Shown: positions 1 to 9,152, counted from the first letter of the stretch. The stretch is 64,000 bases of DNA from Abditibacteriaceae bacterium (GCA_019239895.1 JAFAZH010000010.1:57130-121129); one strand, 5' to 3'. Notes: generated by a model not told the origin, from the letters alone. Numbers and translations: made by a program.

Positions 1-112
1 AGGGGCGAAATGAGTTTACTCAGCATTCGTCCAATGTCCTTCTTCCGGGCTGCTTAATCATGTTAAGTTTAGAATCCAATAGTGTGCTAATTACCAAACC
101 CTAAACCCCAAT

Positions 113-409
113 TTAACGTCCTCGGCTGAAATACATGGTGAATAAGAATAGCAGAATGCAGATAATGCCCAGACCCAACTGAGGGCCATTGGTCTGCATC
201 CGGTCACGCACCGCCGCGCCTCTTGCCTCCATTTCTACTTGGTGCATGTGCTGCACAATAGCATCGGGATCATCGCCGGGACGGGGTGCGTCGTCCACCC
301 GGCGGCGCGAACTGGCTTTGACCATACGCGTCCACAGCAGTAGTCCGACACAAACTGAAAAGCCAATCCAGACAAAAGCCACAACCAGGGTCAACGTTGA
401 ATGGCCCAT
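113..409 (-). CDS. Small two-helix membrane protein, unknown function
   Basis: A 98-residue protein with a hydrophobic segment at about residues 5-26, a charged middle region (basic cluster near 31-37, acidic and polar stretch 38-70) and a second hydrophobic segment at about 77-94 ending in SRGR. This predicts a hairpin membrane protein with a soluble loop. I recognise no family. It starts with ATG and lies 30 bases downstream of the M16-like gene on the same strand, so the two may be co-transcribed. Composition matches its neighbours. The reading is supported by the two clean hydrophobic segments; function is unknown. Confidence 0.6.
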   Translation of the reverse strand: MGHSTLTLVVAFVWIGFSVCVGLLLWTRMVKASSRRRVDDAPRPGDDPDAIVQHMHQVEMEARGAAVRDRMQTNGPQLGLGIICILLFLFTMYFSRGR

Positions 410-439
410 AAGTTATGCTCCCCTTGAATAGAATGAGTT

Positions 440-1699
440 TTAACGCGGAACCGTCAGTTCCTTTGGCCCTAATGTCACAACTGTAAAATCACGCGGCGGG
501 TGGGCCGCATAAAATGCTGCAATAGTGTCCGGCGTTACGGCATTGATGGCTTCGGTAATTTCATCTAAAGAGCGCACCCGCCCTAACATAAATTGATCGC
601 GGGCAATGGCCCCAGCCCGTGCCCGCGAGCTTTCTTCCTGCATCACGAGGCTCGACAACATCCCAATTTTAGCACGTTCCACTTCGTCTGGGGTAACGCC
701 GTCGGCAATGCGCTGTAATTCACCAATGAGCACATCGAGGGTTTCCTGACTACGCTCCGGCGTGGTGCCCGCATAAGCCAGATTGAAGCCACAGCCGCGC
801 AGTGTGGCCGCTGACGCCGAAACGGAGTAAACCAGCCCCCGCTTTTCGCGCACTTCGGTAAAGAGTCGTGCCCCCATGCCACCACTGAGCACCGAAGTCG
901 CTACGCGATGATTGTAAAAATCAGGATCGGTAGAGGGTACCCCCGGATAAGCCACACCTATTTGCTCCTGAGCGGTTTCCTGAACGATGTGGTGATAAAC
1001 CGGCTGTGGCACGGGATGGGGCTGCTCCGCCTTGGGGCCAGCGCCCTGCCAGTCGCCGAACAGAGTTTCCAGGTGCGAGACAATCGCTTCAAAATCAAGA
1101 TTGCCTGCCAGGGCAATGATGGCTCCTGCTGGGCGAAAGCGGGCGGCGTGGTCACGGCGTAAATCTTCTAAGGTAAGGGCGTTTAACCCTTCTCGTGTGC
1201 CATAGGGGGAACGACCATAATTATCCGGGAAGTAGAGGCGGCGCAGTTGGACAAACATCTTGCGCGCCGGGGCATCTTCGAGTGAGTCAAGAGCTTGTAA
1301 GGCCAGGTCGCGTTGCGCTTCCCATTCATCAGCGGGCAGTTGCGGGCGGCGAATAATGTCGGCATAAACAGTGAGGGCATCTGCCAGATAATCACCCAGA
1401 GTGGCTCCGCCATAAGTGGTGTATTCAACATCGGAGCCGCCACCACGATCAATGCCAAGGTCATCCAGAGCGTCTGATAACTCCCGGCTATTGCGCCCTC
1501 CCGCGCCGCGATAGGATAACCCTTCTAAAACCGAAGTCAGTCCCTCGCGGCCTGGCGGCTCAGTGGCGGAACCGGCAGGAATCAAAAAAGCCCAGGCTGC
1601 GGCTCGCTTACCCGGCATCGGTTCAGCGACAATCGTTATTCCATTGGCTAATTGGTGGGTGCGTGTAGCAGCAGTTGAAGTTTGCGAAAGGGAAAGCAA
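440..1699 (-). CDS. M16 (pitrilysin/MPP-like) family protein, zinc motif lost
   Basis: A 419-residue protein with the layout of bacterial M16B peptidases or mitochondrial processing peptidase: the N-terminal half opens with LANGITIVAEPMPG, and the C-terminal half contains the family segment around SGGMGARLFTEVREKRGL. Active members carry HxxEH in the first domain. Here the equivalent stretch reads GLTSVLEGL (about 53-61), so both zinc-binding histidines are replaced (Ser56, Gly60) and only the glutamate remains. It is therefore probably a non-catalytic partner or scavenging subunit, as in alpha-MPP-like or PqqG-like proteins; no catalytic partner lies in the window. The start is TTG at 1699, preceded by GGAG about 8 bases upstream. 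No signal peptide is obvious. Confidence 0.88.
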   Translation of the reverse strand: MLSLSQTSTAATRTHQLANGITIVAEPMPGKRAAAWAFLIPAGSATEPPGREGLTSVLEGLSYRGAGGRNSRELSDALDDLGIDRGGGSDVEYTTYGGATLGDYLADALTVYADIIRRPQLPADEWEAQRDLALQALDSLEDAPARKMFVQLRRLYFPDNYGRSPYGTREGLNALTLEDLRRDHAARFRPAGAIIALAGNLDFEAIVSHLETLFGDWQGAGPKAEQPHPVPQPVYHHIVQETAQEQIGVAYPGVPSTDPDFYNHRVATSVLSGGMGARLFTEVREKRGLVYSVSASAATLRGCGFNLAYAGTTPERSQETLDVLIGELQRIADGVTPDEVERAKIGMLSSLVMQEESSRARAGAIARDQFMLGRVRSLDEITEAINAVTPDTIAAFYAAHPPRDFTVVTLGPKELTVPR

Positions 1700-1751
1700 A
1701 TCGAAGTCTCCGTAAATTTACGGACTACAGTTTAACAGCTTTATGGTGTGC

Positions 1752-1887
1752 CCCCTGAATGAATTCAGTGGCTGCAAGACGAAGCCTGCCTACGCAGGCT
1801 CATGTCAGATGCTTAAAGGCAACACGACAGTGTTTACAAGTCCGCGTAGGCGGACTTTGTTTTGCAGCCACTGAATTCATTCAGGGG
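1752..1887. repeat. 136-bp inverted-repeat element with nested hairpins (MITE/REP-like)
   Basis: It has 26-bp perfect terminal inverted repeats (1752-1777 and 1862-1887, beginning CCCCTGAATGAATTC). Inside are two short hairpins: 1783-1800 (AGCCTGC, loop CTAC, GCAGGCT) and 1839-1856 (AGTCCGC, loop GTAG, GCGGACT). The two loops are complementary to each other, so the whole element can fold as one long nested palindrome. The right arm overlaps the last codons and the stop of the metallo-hydrolase gene that ends at 1877. No transposase is present, so mobilisation, if any, would be in trans. Confidence 0.85.
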
Positions 1888-2782
1888 TCAATTCTTTCTG
1901 CCGACCCTTTAGCACAAGCGCACTACCCAATGCTGCCACTCCCACGGCGGCGGCTATTTTCGGCAGTGGATCAGGGGCAGGCGGGGGCAGCGAGACGATG
2001 CCGTTCTCATCAGTGTGCGCTGCTTCATGGGCATAGCGGCCATGTGAGGGCATCGGGAAGTTGGCGGCAAAGGTTTCGAGTTGCTCTGCCAAGTTGGGTT
2101 CTGTCATAGGAATTCCGTGTCCAGCACCGATAACTTTCGGACGCAGTTGTGCTAACTGCTGTACCGATTCTCGTGTTGCCCCCCAGTCGCAGTTGAATGG
2201 CGCGCCAGCGCGGGCTATCTCCTGTTTCTTAGTCATGGCCCCAACCCAGGAATCCATGTTCATAGTGGCCACAGCATCACCCGCTACCAAAGTGTTGTCG
2301 GAGGCGCGAAAGTAAGAAACATGACCGGGGCTGTGACCGGGTGTGAAATACCACTTCCAATCGGGCATCTCTGGCACCTCGCCGTCAGGGGTCAGTTCGC
2401 GTACCCGACTGCCGAAGTTAAAAGGCGCGGCGGACATAAAGCGCGACCCAAAAGCAATAAAGCCACCCAGCGTCGGGTCAGGTGGAGGGTAAGAAGATTT
2501 GCCGGTGAGGTAAGGTAATTCCAGCGGATGCGCATAAATGGGCACATCCCAACCTTCCGCCAATTCCAAAGCTGACCCCGCATGATCTTGATGCCCGTGC
2601 GTCAGGTAGATCGCTTTCGGTCGTGCCCCGGCACCATAATGTTCCTCGGCAGCACTGCGGATTTGGTCGGCTTTGCCACCTAGTCCGCTATCTATCAATA
2701 TCCACGAATCCGCTTCACCAACAAAGTAGACATTGACAAAGATAATCGGCAAATAAGCCACATGAGGCGCAAGCTCTTGCAT
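1877..2782 (-). CDS. Metallo-beta-lactamase-fold hydrolase with C-terminal membrane segment
   Basis: A 301-residue MBL-fold protein. The HxHxDH metal motif is THGHQDHAG at residues 61-69 (His62, His64, Asp66, His67); the further ligands are in TPGHSPGH (about 148-155), the Asp of VAGDAVAT, and His in GAGHGIPM. This is the glyoxalase II/general MBL hydrolase layout with a binuclear metal site. The C-terminus has a proline-rich linker and one hydrophobic segment (about 275-292), suggesting a membrane tail. The last residues (KELTPE) and the stop codon come from the inverted-repeat element at 1752-1887, so the native C-terminus may have been altered by insertion. The substrate cannot be predicted. 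Confidence 0.88.
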   Translation of the reverse strand: MQELAPHVAYLPIIFVNVYFVGEADSWILIDSGLGGKADQIRSAAEEHYGAGARPKAIYLTHGHQDHAGSALELAEGWDVPIYAHPLELPYLTGKSSYPPPDPTLGGFIAFGSRFMSAAPFNFGSRVRELTPDGEVPEMPDWKWYFTPGHSPGHVSYFRASDNTLVAGDAVATMNMDSWVGAMTKKQEIARAGAPFNCDWGATRESVQQLAQLRPKVIGAGHGIPMTEPNLAEQLETFAANFPMPSHGRYAHEAAHTDENGIVSLPPPAPDPLPKIAAAVGVAALGSALVLKGRQKELTPE

Positions 2783-2811
2783 TACTTCTCCTTACCTTAT
2801 TTTCTATAGAA

Positions 2812-2923
2812 TGGGACGCTAAATTTTATTTCCCTGTGCCACGCAACGCAAGCGGACGCTATTAACTGCAAGATAGCGTCCGCTTGCGCACTCAGTTAGC
2901 GGAGCCGCAGGCTTTGCGTCCCA
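2812..2923. repeat. Intergenic palindromic element
   Basis: The inner hairpin has a 16-bp stem (2847-2862 with 2873-2888) around a 10-base loop. Outer arms TGGGACGC (2812-2819) and GCGTCCCA (2916-2923) are also inverted. It lies between hslU and the MBL hydrolase, both on the minus strand. It could act as a transcription attenuator or be a dispersed repeat; there is no T-tract after the hairpin, so a classical terminator is less likely. Confidence 0.7.
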
Positions 2924-2945
2924 TCAACACAAGGAAAAGGTGGGT

Positions 2946-4394
2946 CTACAAAATATAGCGACTTAAATCCTCGTCTTTGACCAGATTATCTAGCCGCTCC
3001 CGCACATAGTTGGCATCCACGACGATCTTCTTTTCCTCGACATCTGGGGCGGCGAAGGAGATTTCATCGAGCAGTTTTTCAACAATGGTGTGCAGGCGAC
3101 GGGCACCGATGTTTTCGGTCTGGTCATTCACCAGGCGGGCCAGGCGTGCGATTTCATCAATGGCATCATCGGCGAATTCGAGTTCCACGCCATCGGCTTC
3201 CAGCAAAGCGGAATATTGCTTGAGCAGGGCGTTGCGCGGTTCGGTCAGAATGCGGCGGAAGTCGTTCTCGCTGAGTGGCTCTAGCTCGACGCGAATGGGA
3301 AAGCGGCCCTGCAATTCTGGAATCAAATCACTGGGCTTGCTGACGTGAAAGGCACCGGCGGCAATGAAGAGAATATGGTTGGTTTTGACATGGCCGTGTT
3401 TAGTCATCACCGTGCTGCCTTCGACAATGGGCAGGATGTCGCGTTGCACGCCCTCGCGGGAAACCTCCGGGCCATGTCCGCCTTCGCGCCCGGCGACTTT
3501 ATCAATTTCATCCACGAACAGAATGCCCGCTTCCTGCACCCGCTCAATGGCTTCGGCCACTAGGGCGTCACGGTCAATTAACCGTTGGGCTTCTTCCTGC
3601 TGCAAAATCTTGCGGGACTCGCGGACTTTGACTTTGCGCTTCTTGCGCTCTTTGGGGAAGAGATTGCCTAACATGCTCTGCATATCCACGCCCATCTCTT
3701 CCATGCCGACGGGGGAAAAGATGCGTGCTGTGCCGGGGCGTTGCTCTTCGGTTTCAATCTCGACATCGGCTTCTTCTAACTCGCCGTTTGCGAGCTTCTC
3801 TTTCATGCGTGCTCGCAACCGCTCCGCTTGTTCCACTTGCACTTTGTAGGAAGCCGAGGCTGCGTCTTCGCTTTCCCCTGGCTGATTAAAACCGGGCGTC
3901 GAGCCGAACATAGCGGCCAGGGTATTGCTATTGGCATTGCGCTTGACTGGTGGTTGGGGGCGTTCCACCAATAGGTCGAGAATGCGCTCGGTAGCCAGCT
4001 CCGCCGCGCGGTCTTGGACGCTTTCGATTTTCTCTTTCTCGACCATCGAAATACCAATGTCGGTGAGGTCGCGCACCATCGAATCTACATCGCGCCCGAC
4101 GTAGCCGACTTCGGTGAATTTGGTGGCCTCGACTTTCAGCATCGGTGCCCCCGCCAGGTTCGCCAGGCGACGGGCAATTTCGGTTTTACCAACACCGGTC
4201 GGGCCAATCATCAGGATGTTCTTGGGGATGATGTCTTCGCGCATCTCTTCGCCCAACTGCGAGCGGCGATAACGATTGCGCAGGGCAATCGCCACCGCAC
4301 GCTTGGCGGCGTCCTGTCCAACGATATATTTGTCTAACTCTGCCACAATTTGGCGGGGCGTAAGGCTTTCTAATTTGTTCTTCGGATTACTCAT
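2946..4394 (-). CDS. hslU: ATP-dependent protease ATPase subunit HslU (ClpY)
   Basis: AAA+ unfoldase of the HslUV (ClpYQ) protease, which feeds unfolded substrates into the HslV peptidase. It has 482 residues. Walker A GPTGVGKT is at 64-71, the pore motif GYVG at 97-100, the acidic/basic I-domain at about 110-260, and Walker B ILFVDEID at 291-298; sensor and arginine-finger regions follow, and the C-terminal RYIL tail that docks into HslV is intact (479-482). The ATG start is at 4394. It is downstream of hslV on the same strand, but an unrelated 167-residue gene sits between the two, which is unusual because hslV and hslU are normally adjacent. Identification is very secure. Confidence 0.98.
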   Translation of the reverse strand: MSNPKNKLESLTPRQIVAELDKYIVGQDAAKRAVAIALRNRYRRSQLGEEMREDIIPKNILMIGPTGVGKTEIARRLANLAGAPMLKVEATKFTEVGYVGRDVDSMVRDLTDIGISMVEKEKIESVQDRAAELATERILDLLVERPQPPVKRNANSNTLAAMFGSTPGFNQPGESEDAASASYKVQVEQAERLRARMKEKLANGELEEADVEIETEEQRPGTARIFSPVGMEEMGVDMQSMLGNLFPKERKKRKVKVRESRKILQQEEAQRLIDRDALVAEAIERVQEAGILFVDEIDKVAGREGGHGPEVSREGVQRDILPIVEGSTVMTKHGHVKTNHILFIAAGAFHVSKPSDLIPELQGRFPIRVELEPLSENDFRRILTEPRNALLKQYSALLEADGVELEFADDAIDEIARLARLVNDQTENIGARRLHTIVEKLLDEISFAAPDVEEKKIVVDANYVRERLDNLVKDEDLSRYIL

Positions 4395-4432
4395 GATTGG
4401 GTCTTTCTATTTGATTAGAATGTGCAGATAAT

Positions 4433-4936
4433 TTAAGGTTGGTTTTGGCATTCGAGTTTTCGTATGTCAAAGAAGTAAGTGCTATATTGTTTGATCTTTG
4501 GCATCCCATTACAGATTTCAGTATGAAATGGAATTGTGCTGCCATCTGCAACAGGGTAATTAAAAGTTGCCTCAAAGCCGTATGGATTGCTTTCCATAAA
4601 GCCCCGGTCTTTATCTTTAAGGTCTCTATTTTCCCTGGGAAAGCGAACTTCATCAATAAGGACGGCCAGACGCGCTAAAATCATACGCAGCAGTCCTTTC
4701 GCGGCAGCGCATTCATAAACACGCTGCTCGTCTTTTGCCAGAGTAAAAGTAAGAGAGGTATCACACCTTGTCTCACCCCTGAAAGACCTACATAAAGCAG
4801 CAATTTGCATAATCTGATCACCAACTTGACATATGTTTACGATGCGTGGTTGAGGCTTTCCCTGGCTATTAATAGCAGTCGGCCAGGAATTTATCATTCC
4901 ATCTAAGATAGAGAAGGCTTCTTTTGCCGCACTCAT
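4433..4936 (-). CDS. Unknown protein encoded between hslV and hslU
   Basis: A 167-residue soluble protein with no recognised domain. Its start codon overlaps the hslV stop (TAATG, one shared base), so it is probably translationally coupled to hslV, and it ends 38 bases before hslU. The N-terminal half is helix-rich (MSAAKEAF..., with cysteines in NICQVGD and ALCRSF); the C-terminal half is polar and aromatic (NPYGFEATFNYPV, YSTYFFDIRKLE). Codon use appears somewhat more AT-rich than hslU. It could be an insertion into the operon or a lineage-specific partner of HslUV. Function is unknown. Confidence 0.7.
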   Translation of the reverse strand: MSAAKEAFSILDGMINSWPTAINSQGKPQPRIVNICQVGDQIMQIAALCRSFRGETRCDTSLTFTLAKDEQRVYECAAAKGLLRMILARLAVLIDEVRFPRENRDLKDKDRGFMESNPYGFEATFNYPVADGSTIPFHTEICNGMPKIKQYSTYFFDIRKLECQNQP

Positions 4937-5469
4937 TATGCTTCCACTGCTTCTACCGTGATATTATCATTGGTGTAAATGCAGATGCTGGCCGCAATGC
5001 GCAAGGCTTGCTCAGCGATTTCCGCGGGGGACATTTCGGTGTGGCGCAAGAGGGCGGTAGCTGCCGATTGAGCATAAGTACCACCACTGCCAATAGCTGC
5101 TACGCCTTCATCGGGTTCCAGCACGTCGCCATTGCCCGATAGCAAGAACATATCTTTGGCATCGGCCACGATCATTAGAGCTTCGAGGCGGCGTAGCACC
5201 CGGTCGGTACGCCAGTCCTTGGCCAGTTCAATGGCGGCACGGCGCAAGTTGCCACGATGCGCGTCCAACTTCTGCTCAAATTTCTCAAAGAGGGTGAGCG
5301 CATCAGCAGCAGAACCAGCGAACCCGGCGATGACTTTATCGCCTGCCAAGCGCCGCAGTTTGCGCGCTCCGGTTTTAACGATGTGGTGTTCAACCGTGAC
5401 TTGTCCATCACCAGCGAGGGCCGTCTGATTGCCCCGGCGCACAGCGACAATTGTCGTTGCATGAAACAT
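4936..5469 (-). CDS. hslV: ATP-dependent protease peptidase subunit HslV (ClpQ)
   Basis: Proteasome-beta-like threonine peptidase that forms the double-hexamer chamber capped by HslU. It has 177 residues. The sequence opens [13 protein letters not shown], so removal of a four-residue propeptide would expose the catalytic Thr5. The LxGDGQVT and [13 protein letters not shown] motifs, [13 protein letters not shown] and the C-terminal ICIYTND segment are all typical of HslV. The ATG start is at 5469. The stop overlaps the start of the unknown 167-residue gene. Likely order of the operon: hslV, unknown gene, hslU. Confidence 0.98.
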   Translation of the reverse strand: MFHATTIVAVRRGNQTALAGDGQVTVEHHIVKTGARKLRRLAGDKVIAGFAGSAADALTLFEKFEQKLDAHRGNLRRAAIELAKDWRTDRVLRRLEALMIVADAKDMFLLSGNGDVLEPDEGVAAIGSGGTYAQSAATALLRHTEMSPAEIAEQALRIAASICIYTNDNITVEAVEA

Positions 5470-5548
5470 AAAAGTGCCTATTCTTGTGTGCAGTAAATGC
5501 GTTTAACAAGAGTTTAGCACTTGTTCGAGAGGCTTACAGAATGGAACG

Positions 5549-5693
5549 GAACCTAACCCCTATCCTCTTCCCCAACTTGGAAAGGGGGATGGGGTGTCAG
5601 AGAATAGCTGTTTGGTAAGGATACCTTTAACGATAGAGTGATCCTGTGTTCCCCTCTCCGAAGCGGAGAGGGGACAGGGGAGAGGTTAAGTCT
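5549..5693. repeat. GC-rich double-hairpin intergenic repeat
   Basis: The outer arms are inverted (AACCTAACCCC at the left, reading back as GGGGAGAGGTTA at the right). The right hairpin is perfect: CCCCTCTCCG (5651-5660), loop AAG, CGGAGAGGGG (5664-5673). The left hairpin (about 5569-5596) is imperfect. Related elements occur at 14049, 36661 and 62891 in this window. The right end supplies the TAA stop of the MazG-like gene (5686-5688). Confidence 0.8.
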
Positions 5694-5982
5694 CTGGCCT
5701 GCTCTGCAACTTACTTTCAAACTTGCGCACCGATTCCCACAGGGCGGCTTCAGGGTCAACATCGTAAAGCGTGCTGAGGTAAGCAACGGCGAACATTAAG
5801 TCGCCGATGGCTTCGCGCATTTGAGTTGAGTCTGTGTCTGTGGGACGTTGACCATAGTCGGTGCTTTTGAGCAGGACTTTAGCAACATCGCCTAATTCGG
5901 ATACAACATCGAGCAAGCTAAAAGCGGGTTGGGTTTCCAGATTGTGTTGCGCGATAAATTCCCGCAAGGGCTGCAAGTCCAT
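5686..5982 (-). CDS. MazG-like nucleotide pyrophosphohydrolase
   Basis: A 98-residue all-alpha NTP-PPase of the MazG-like/dCTPase type, which hydrolyses (d)NTPs to monophosphate and pyrophosphate. The metal-binding pattern is seen as SELGDVAK (Glu29, Asp32 region) and, after a short spacer, EAIGDLMFAVAYLS (Glu58, Asp62 region), followed by the family segment DPEAALWESVRKFESK. Length fits single-domain members. The ATG start is at 5982. The stop codon lies at the edge of the hairpin repeat. It follows rbsK on the same strand with a 53-base gap. The exact substrate is unknown. Confidence 0.82.
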   Translation of the reverse strand: MDLQPLREFIAQHNLETQPAFSLLDVVSELGDVAKVLLKSTDYGQRPTDTDSTQMREAIGDLMFAVAYLSTLYDVDPEAALWESVRKFESKLQSRPET

Positions 5983-6035
5983 AGCGGTTGTCTCACCTTC
6001 TACCTTTATGCTCGTGCAGCTTTGTGATTATGGCA

Positions 6036-6965
6036 TTACCCCTCTTTAATCTTCTGGTCTACTTCGGCGCGGGTGGGCATGGAAACTTGGGCGCCTGATT
6101 TTGTGGCTGATAGCGCGGCGGCGGCATTGGCAAAGCGGACGGCTTCTTCCAGGGGTCGGCCTTCGGCTAAGGCACAGGCAAGGGCACCGCTGAAAGTGTC
6201 GCCTGCGGCGGTGGTATCTACCGCACGCACTTTAAAGCCGGGAATACGAGAGGCCCCCGTGCCACTGGTGAGCAATGCGCCATCTTTGCCCAGGGTGGTA
6301 ATAACCGATTCCACTCCGGCATCCAGGAGCGGGCGGCAGGCGACGGCGGCAGTATAGGTGTCGAGGTCTTCGGCTCCGGTTAAGACCAGAATTTCGGTTT
6401 CGTTGGCGATAAGGATGTCCACTTGCTGCAACAATGCGGCAGGCAAGGGGCGGGCTGGGGCGGGGTTCAGGACAACGCGCGTTTTATTTTCGACTGCCAG
6501 GCGAGCCGCATGGCGCACCGTTTCCATTGGCACTTCCAGTTGCAATACCATCACTTTAGCGGTCTCAATAGCGGGCAGGGCGGCGTCTACATCGCGGGGG
6601 GTGAGGCGAGAGTTGGCACCGGGGGCGACGACAATCTCGTTCTCGCCATTCTCATCTACAAAAATGAGTGCCACGCCCGAAGCGGTGGTGTCATCGCGCA
6701 CGATGTAATCCATGCCTAGGCCGACCGAATTAAACGATTTGCAGGAGGCTTCGGCGAACATATCGTTGCCCAGCCGGGCCACTAATTGGGTGCGTGCGCC
6801 CAGTTTGGCGGCGGCGACCGCCTGGTTCGCGCCTTTGCCTCCAGCATTCATGCCGAAGCTGTCGCCCAGGATCGTCTGGCCTGGTACGGGCAACTCGCGG
6901 CAGCGCACCACCATATCCATATTGGATGAGCCAATGACCACGACATCGCACGGTGTTGTTGGCAT
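6036..6965 (-). CDS. rbsK: Ribokinase (PfkB family)
   Basis: A 309-residue PfkB-family sugar kinase that phosphorylates D-ribose to ribose 5-phosphate for entry to the pentose phosphate pathway. It has the N-terminal signature [13 protein letters not shown], the sugar-binding loop [19 protein letters not shown] (about 39-57), NPAPARPLP, and the C-terminal PfkB signature [16 protein letters not shown] with the catalytic Asp and anion hole. This pattern is more like ribokinase than fructokinase. The ATG start is at 6965 with GAGGA about 10 bases upstream. It is divergent from the transketolase gene, so pentose metabolism may be co-regulated from the 6966-7224 gap. Confidence 0.92.
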   Translation of the reverse strand: MPTTPCDVVVIGSSNMDMVVRCRELPVPGQTILGDSFGMNAGGKGANQAVAAAKLGARTQLVARLGNDMFAEASCKSFNSVGLGMDYIVRDDTTASGVALIFVDENGENEIVVAPGANSRLTPRDVDAALPAIETAKVMVLQLEVPMETVRHAARLAVENKTRVVLNPAPARPLPAALLQQVDILIANETEILVLTGAEDLDTYTAAVACRPLLDAGVESVITTLGKDGALLTSGTGASRIPGFKVRAVDTTAAGDTFSGALACALAEGRPLEEAVRFANAAAALSATKSGAQVSMPTRAEVDQKIKEG

Positions 6966-7224
6966 AGTCGGTTTGTCCTCTTCTATCCTTTAAAACTCAA
7001 ACGTTTTCACAGACACTCTTAAACGTTTTTATCTTACCGTGTTGATTATCCCGTGAACACCCATTCGTGGCAAGACTCTGCCATGCCTATCAACGCGCCT
7101 AACTCCCACCCCATGTTTAACCAGCCCATTTTGTGATAAAGAAAGAGAAAGTAACCAGTGAGATTTAGCAAGAATTGTGGTAACGCTCTTGCAGCGAATT
7201 CAATTGAACGGGAATGGAGATATT

Positions 7225-9141
7225 ATGGCTCAAGCGCAAGATTCACAGACACAAAGCTCCTCAGCACAGGCCCAAAACGGTCAGACCTCAAATCAAACCG
7301 AGCAGTGGCAGCGGTTAGCGGCCCAGTTACGCATTGATAGCATCCGTTGCACCACCAAGGCTGGTTCGGGCCACCCGACCTCTTCGATGTCAGCCGCCGA
7401 TTTGATGAGTGTTTTGCTGGCGTCCTATTTGAAATACGATTTTAACAACCCACATCATCCTAATAATGACAGCCTCATTTTCAGTAAAGGCCATGCCAGC
7501 CCCTTGCTTTATTCAATGTATAAGGCAGCGGGCGCACTATCTGATGAAGAGTTGATGACGTTGCGCCAATTCGGGAGCCGGGTTGAGGGCCACCCGACCC
7601 CGGAACTGCCCTGGGTCGAGGCGGCCACGGGTTCTTTAGGACAGGGGTTGGCCGTGGGCGTCGGCGATGCCCTGGCGGGTAAATATCTCGATAAACTGCC
7701 CTATTGCGTGTGGGTGCTGCATGGTGACTCCGAGATGGCCGAAGGCTCGGTGTGGGAAGCGTTTGAATTGGCCGGGCACTACCAGTTGAATAACGTCATC
7801 GCCATTATAGACGTGAACCGCCTGGGGCAGCGTGGCGAGACCATGCTGGGCTGGCACACCGAAATTTATGCTGACCGCGCCCGCGCTTTTGGCTGGCACG
7901 CCATTGAAATTGATGGGCACAATGTTGAAGAAATTGACCGTGCCTATCGTGAAGCATTAGGTTCCGATAAACCGACCTGTATTGTGGCACGCACCAAGAA
8001 GGGACATGGCGCATCTCTCACCGATGACCATACCGACTGGCATGGCAAGGCCCTCAAGCCCGATCAGGCGGAGACGGCTATCGCTGAAATCCGTAAGTCT
8101 AGTGGACTCAAAGAGGGCGATAACCTTACGATTCAAGTGAACCTGCCCGAAGACAAGCAGCCCGCCGTGCAGCCGAATCAAAATGGCAGCGCCCCCCAAC
8201 TGCCACAATGGAAGGAAGGCGACACCATTGCCACCCGCCAAGCATATGGTGATGCGCTCAAAGCCATTGGCGCGGGCGACCCCGAAGTTGTGGTGCTAGA
8301 CGCCGAAGTTTCCAACTCGACTTTTGCCGAAGTCTTCAAGAAGGCCGAGCCAAACAACTTCTTTGAAATGTACATTGCCGAGCAGCAGATGATTGGCAAC
8401 GCGGTCGGCTTGCAGCACCGTAAAAAGAAGCCGTTCTGTTCGACTTTCGCCGTCTTCTTCACCCGTGCCTTTGATCAGATTCGCATGGCCGCCATTTCGC
8501 AGGCGGATCTAAAAATCTGCGGCAGCCATGCCGGGGTTTCTATCGGTGAAGATGGCGCGTCGCAGATGGCCCTCGAAGACCTTTCCATGTTCCGCGCGAT
8601 TCATGGCTCGACGGTACTTTATCCCAGCGATGGGCCATCTACGGTAGCCTTAGTCGCCACCATGAAGAACCTCGAAGGTATCGCGTTTATGCGCACGACG
8701 CGCGAGAAGACACCGATTCTTTATGGCCCGGAAGAAGAGTTCCCGGTCGGTGGCAGTAAGCAAGTGCGCGGTGGCGAGAACGATGTGGCAACCATTATCG
8801 GCGCGGGCATCACCTTATATGAGGCGATTAAAGCCGCTGACCAGCTTAAATCCGAGAATGTCTCGGTGCGCGTGATTGACCTTTACTCCGTTAAGCCCAT
8901 TGACACCAAAGCTCTGGAAGCCGCGGCCCGTGAGACTGGGCATTTGATCGTGGTGGAAGACCACTGGGAAGAAGGCGGTCTGGGCGAGGCGGTGCTGTCG
9001 GCACTGGCCAAGGGTGGCACGCCCATCCCCCGCTTCACACATTTAGCCGTGACGAAGATGCCGCATTCTGGCAAGCCCGATGAATTGCTGGATGCTTATG
9101 GTATTTCCGCCAAGCATATTGTGGAAGCGGTGAAGAAGTAG
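7225..9141 (+). CDS. tkt: Transketolase, animal/TKT-type
   Basis: Thiamine-diphosphate transketolase of the pentose phosphate pathway, 638 residues from the ATG at 7225 (GGAG lies 6-8 bases upstream; an in-frame GTG at 7177 is less likely). It contains KAGSGHPTSS, the ThDP/Mg motif HGDSEMAEGSVWEAFELAG with the distal VNRLGQRGE, the pyrimidine domain with STFAVFFTRAFDQIRMAA and SIGEDGASQMALEDL, and the C-terminal domain with VEDHWEEGGLGEAV. The spacing and these motifs closely resemble vertebrate transketolase rather than the E. coli TktA type. Residues 1-25 are a Gln/Ser-rich low-complexity leader. It is divergent from rbsK; an inverted-repeat element follows immediately. Confidence 0.95.
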   Translation: MAQAQDSQTQSSSAQAQNGQTSNQTEQWQRLAAQLRIDSIRCTTKAGSGHPTSSMSAADLMSVLLASYLKYDFNNPHHPNNDSLIFSKGHASPLLYSMYKAAGALSDEELMTLRQFGSRVEGHPTPELPWVEAATGSLGQGLAVGVGDALAGKYLDKLPYCVWVLHGDSEMAEGSVWEAFELAGHYQLNNVIAIIDVNRLGQRGETMLGWHTEIYADRARAFGWHAIEIDGHNVEEIDRAYREALGSDKPTCIVARTKKGHGASLTDDHTDWHGKALKPDQAETAIAEIRKSSGLKEGDNLTIQVNLPEDKQPAVQPNQNGSAPQLPQWKEGDTIATRQAYGDALKAIGAGDPEVVVLDAEVSNSTFAEVFKKAEPNNFFEMYIAEQQMIGNAVGLQHRKKKPFCSTFAVFFTRAFDQIRMAAISQADLKICGSHAGVSIGEDGASQMALEDLSMFRAIHGSTVLYPSDGPSTVALVATMKNLEGIAFMRTTREKTPILYGPEEEFPVGGSKQVRGGENDVATIIGAGITLYEAIKAADQLKSENVSVRVIDLYSVKPIDTKALEAAARETGHLIVVEDHWEEGGLGEAVLSALAKGGTPIPRFTHLAVTKMPHSGKPDELLDAYGISAKHIVEAVKK

Positions 9142-9152
9142 GGGGTGTGAGA

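Noticed and set aside
7177..7224. GTG at 7177 as transketolase start
   Set aside because: The GGAG ribosome site fits the ATG at 7225, and the extra 16 residues have no family resemblance.
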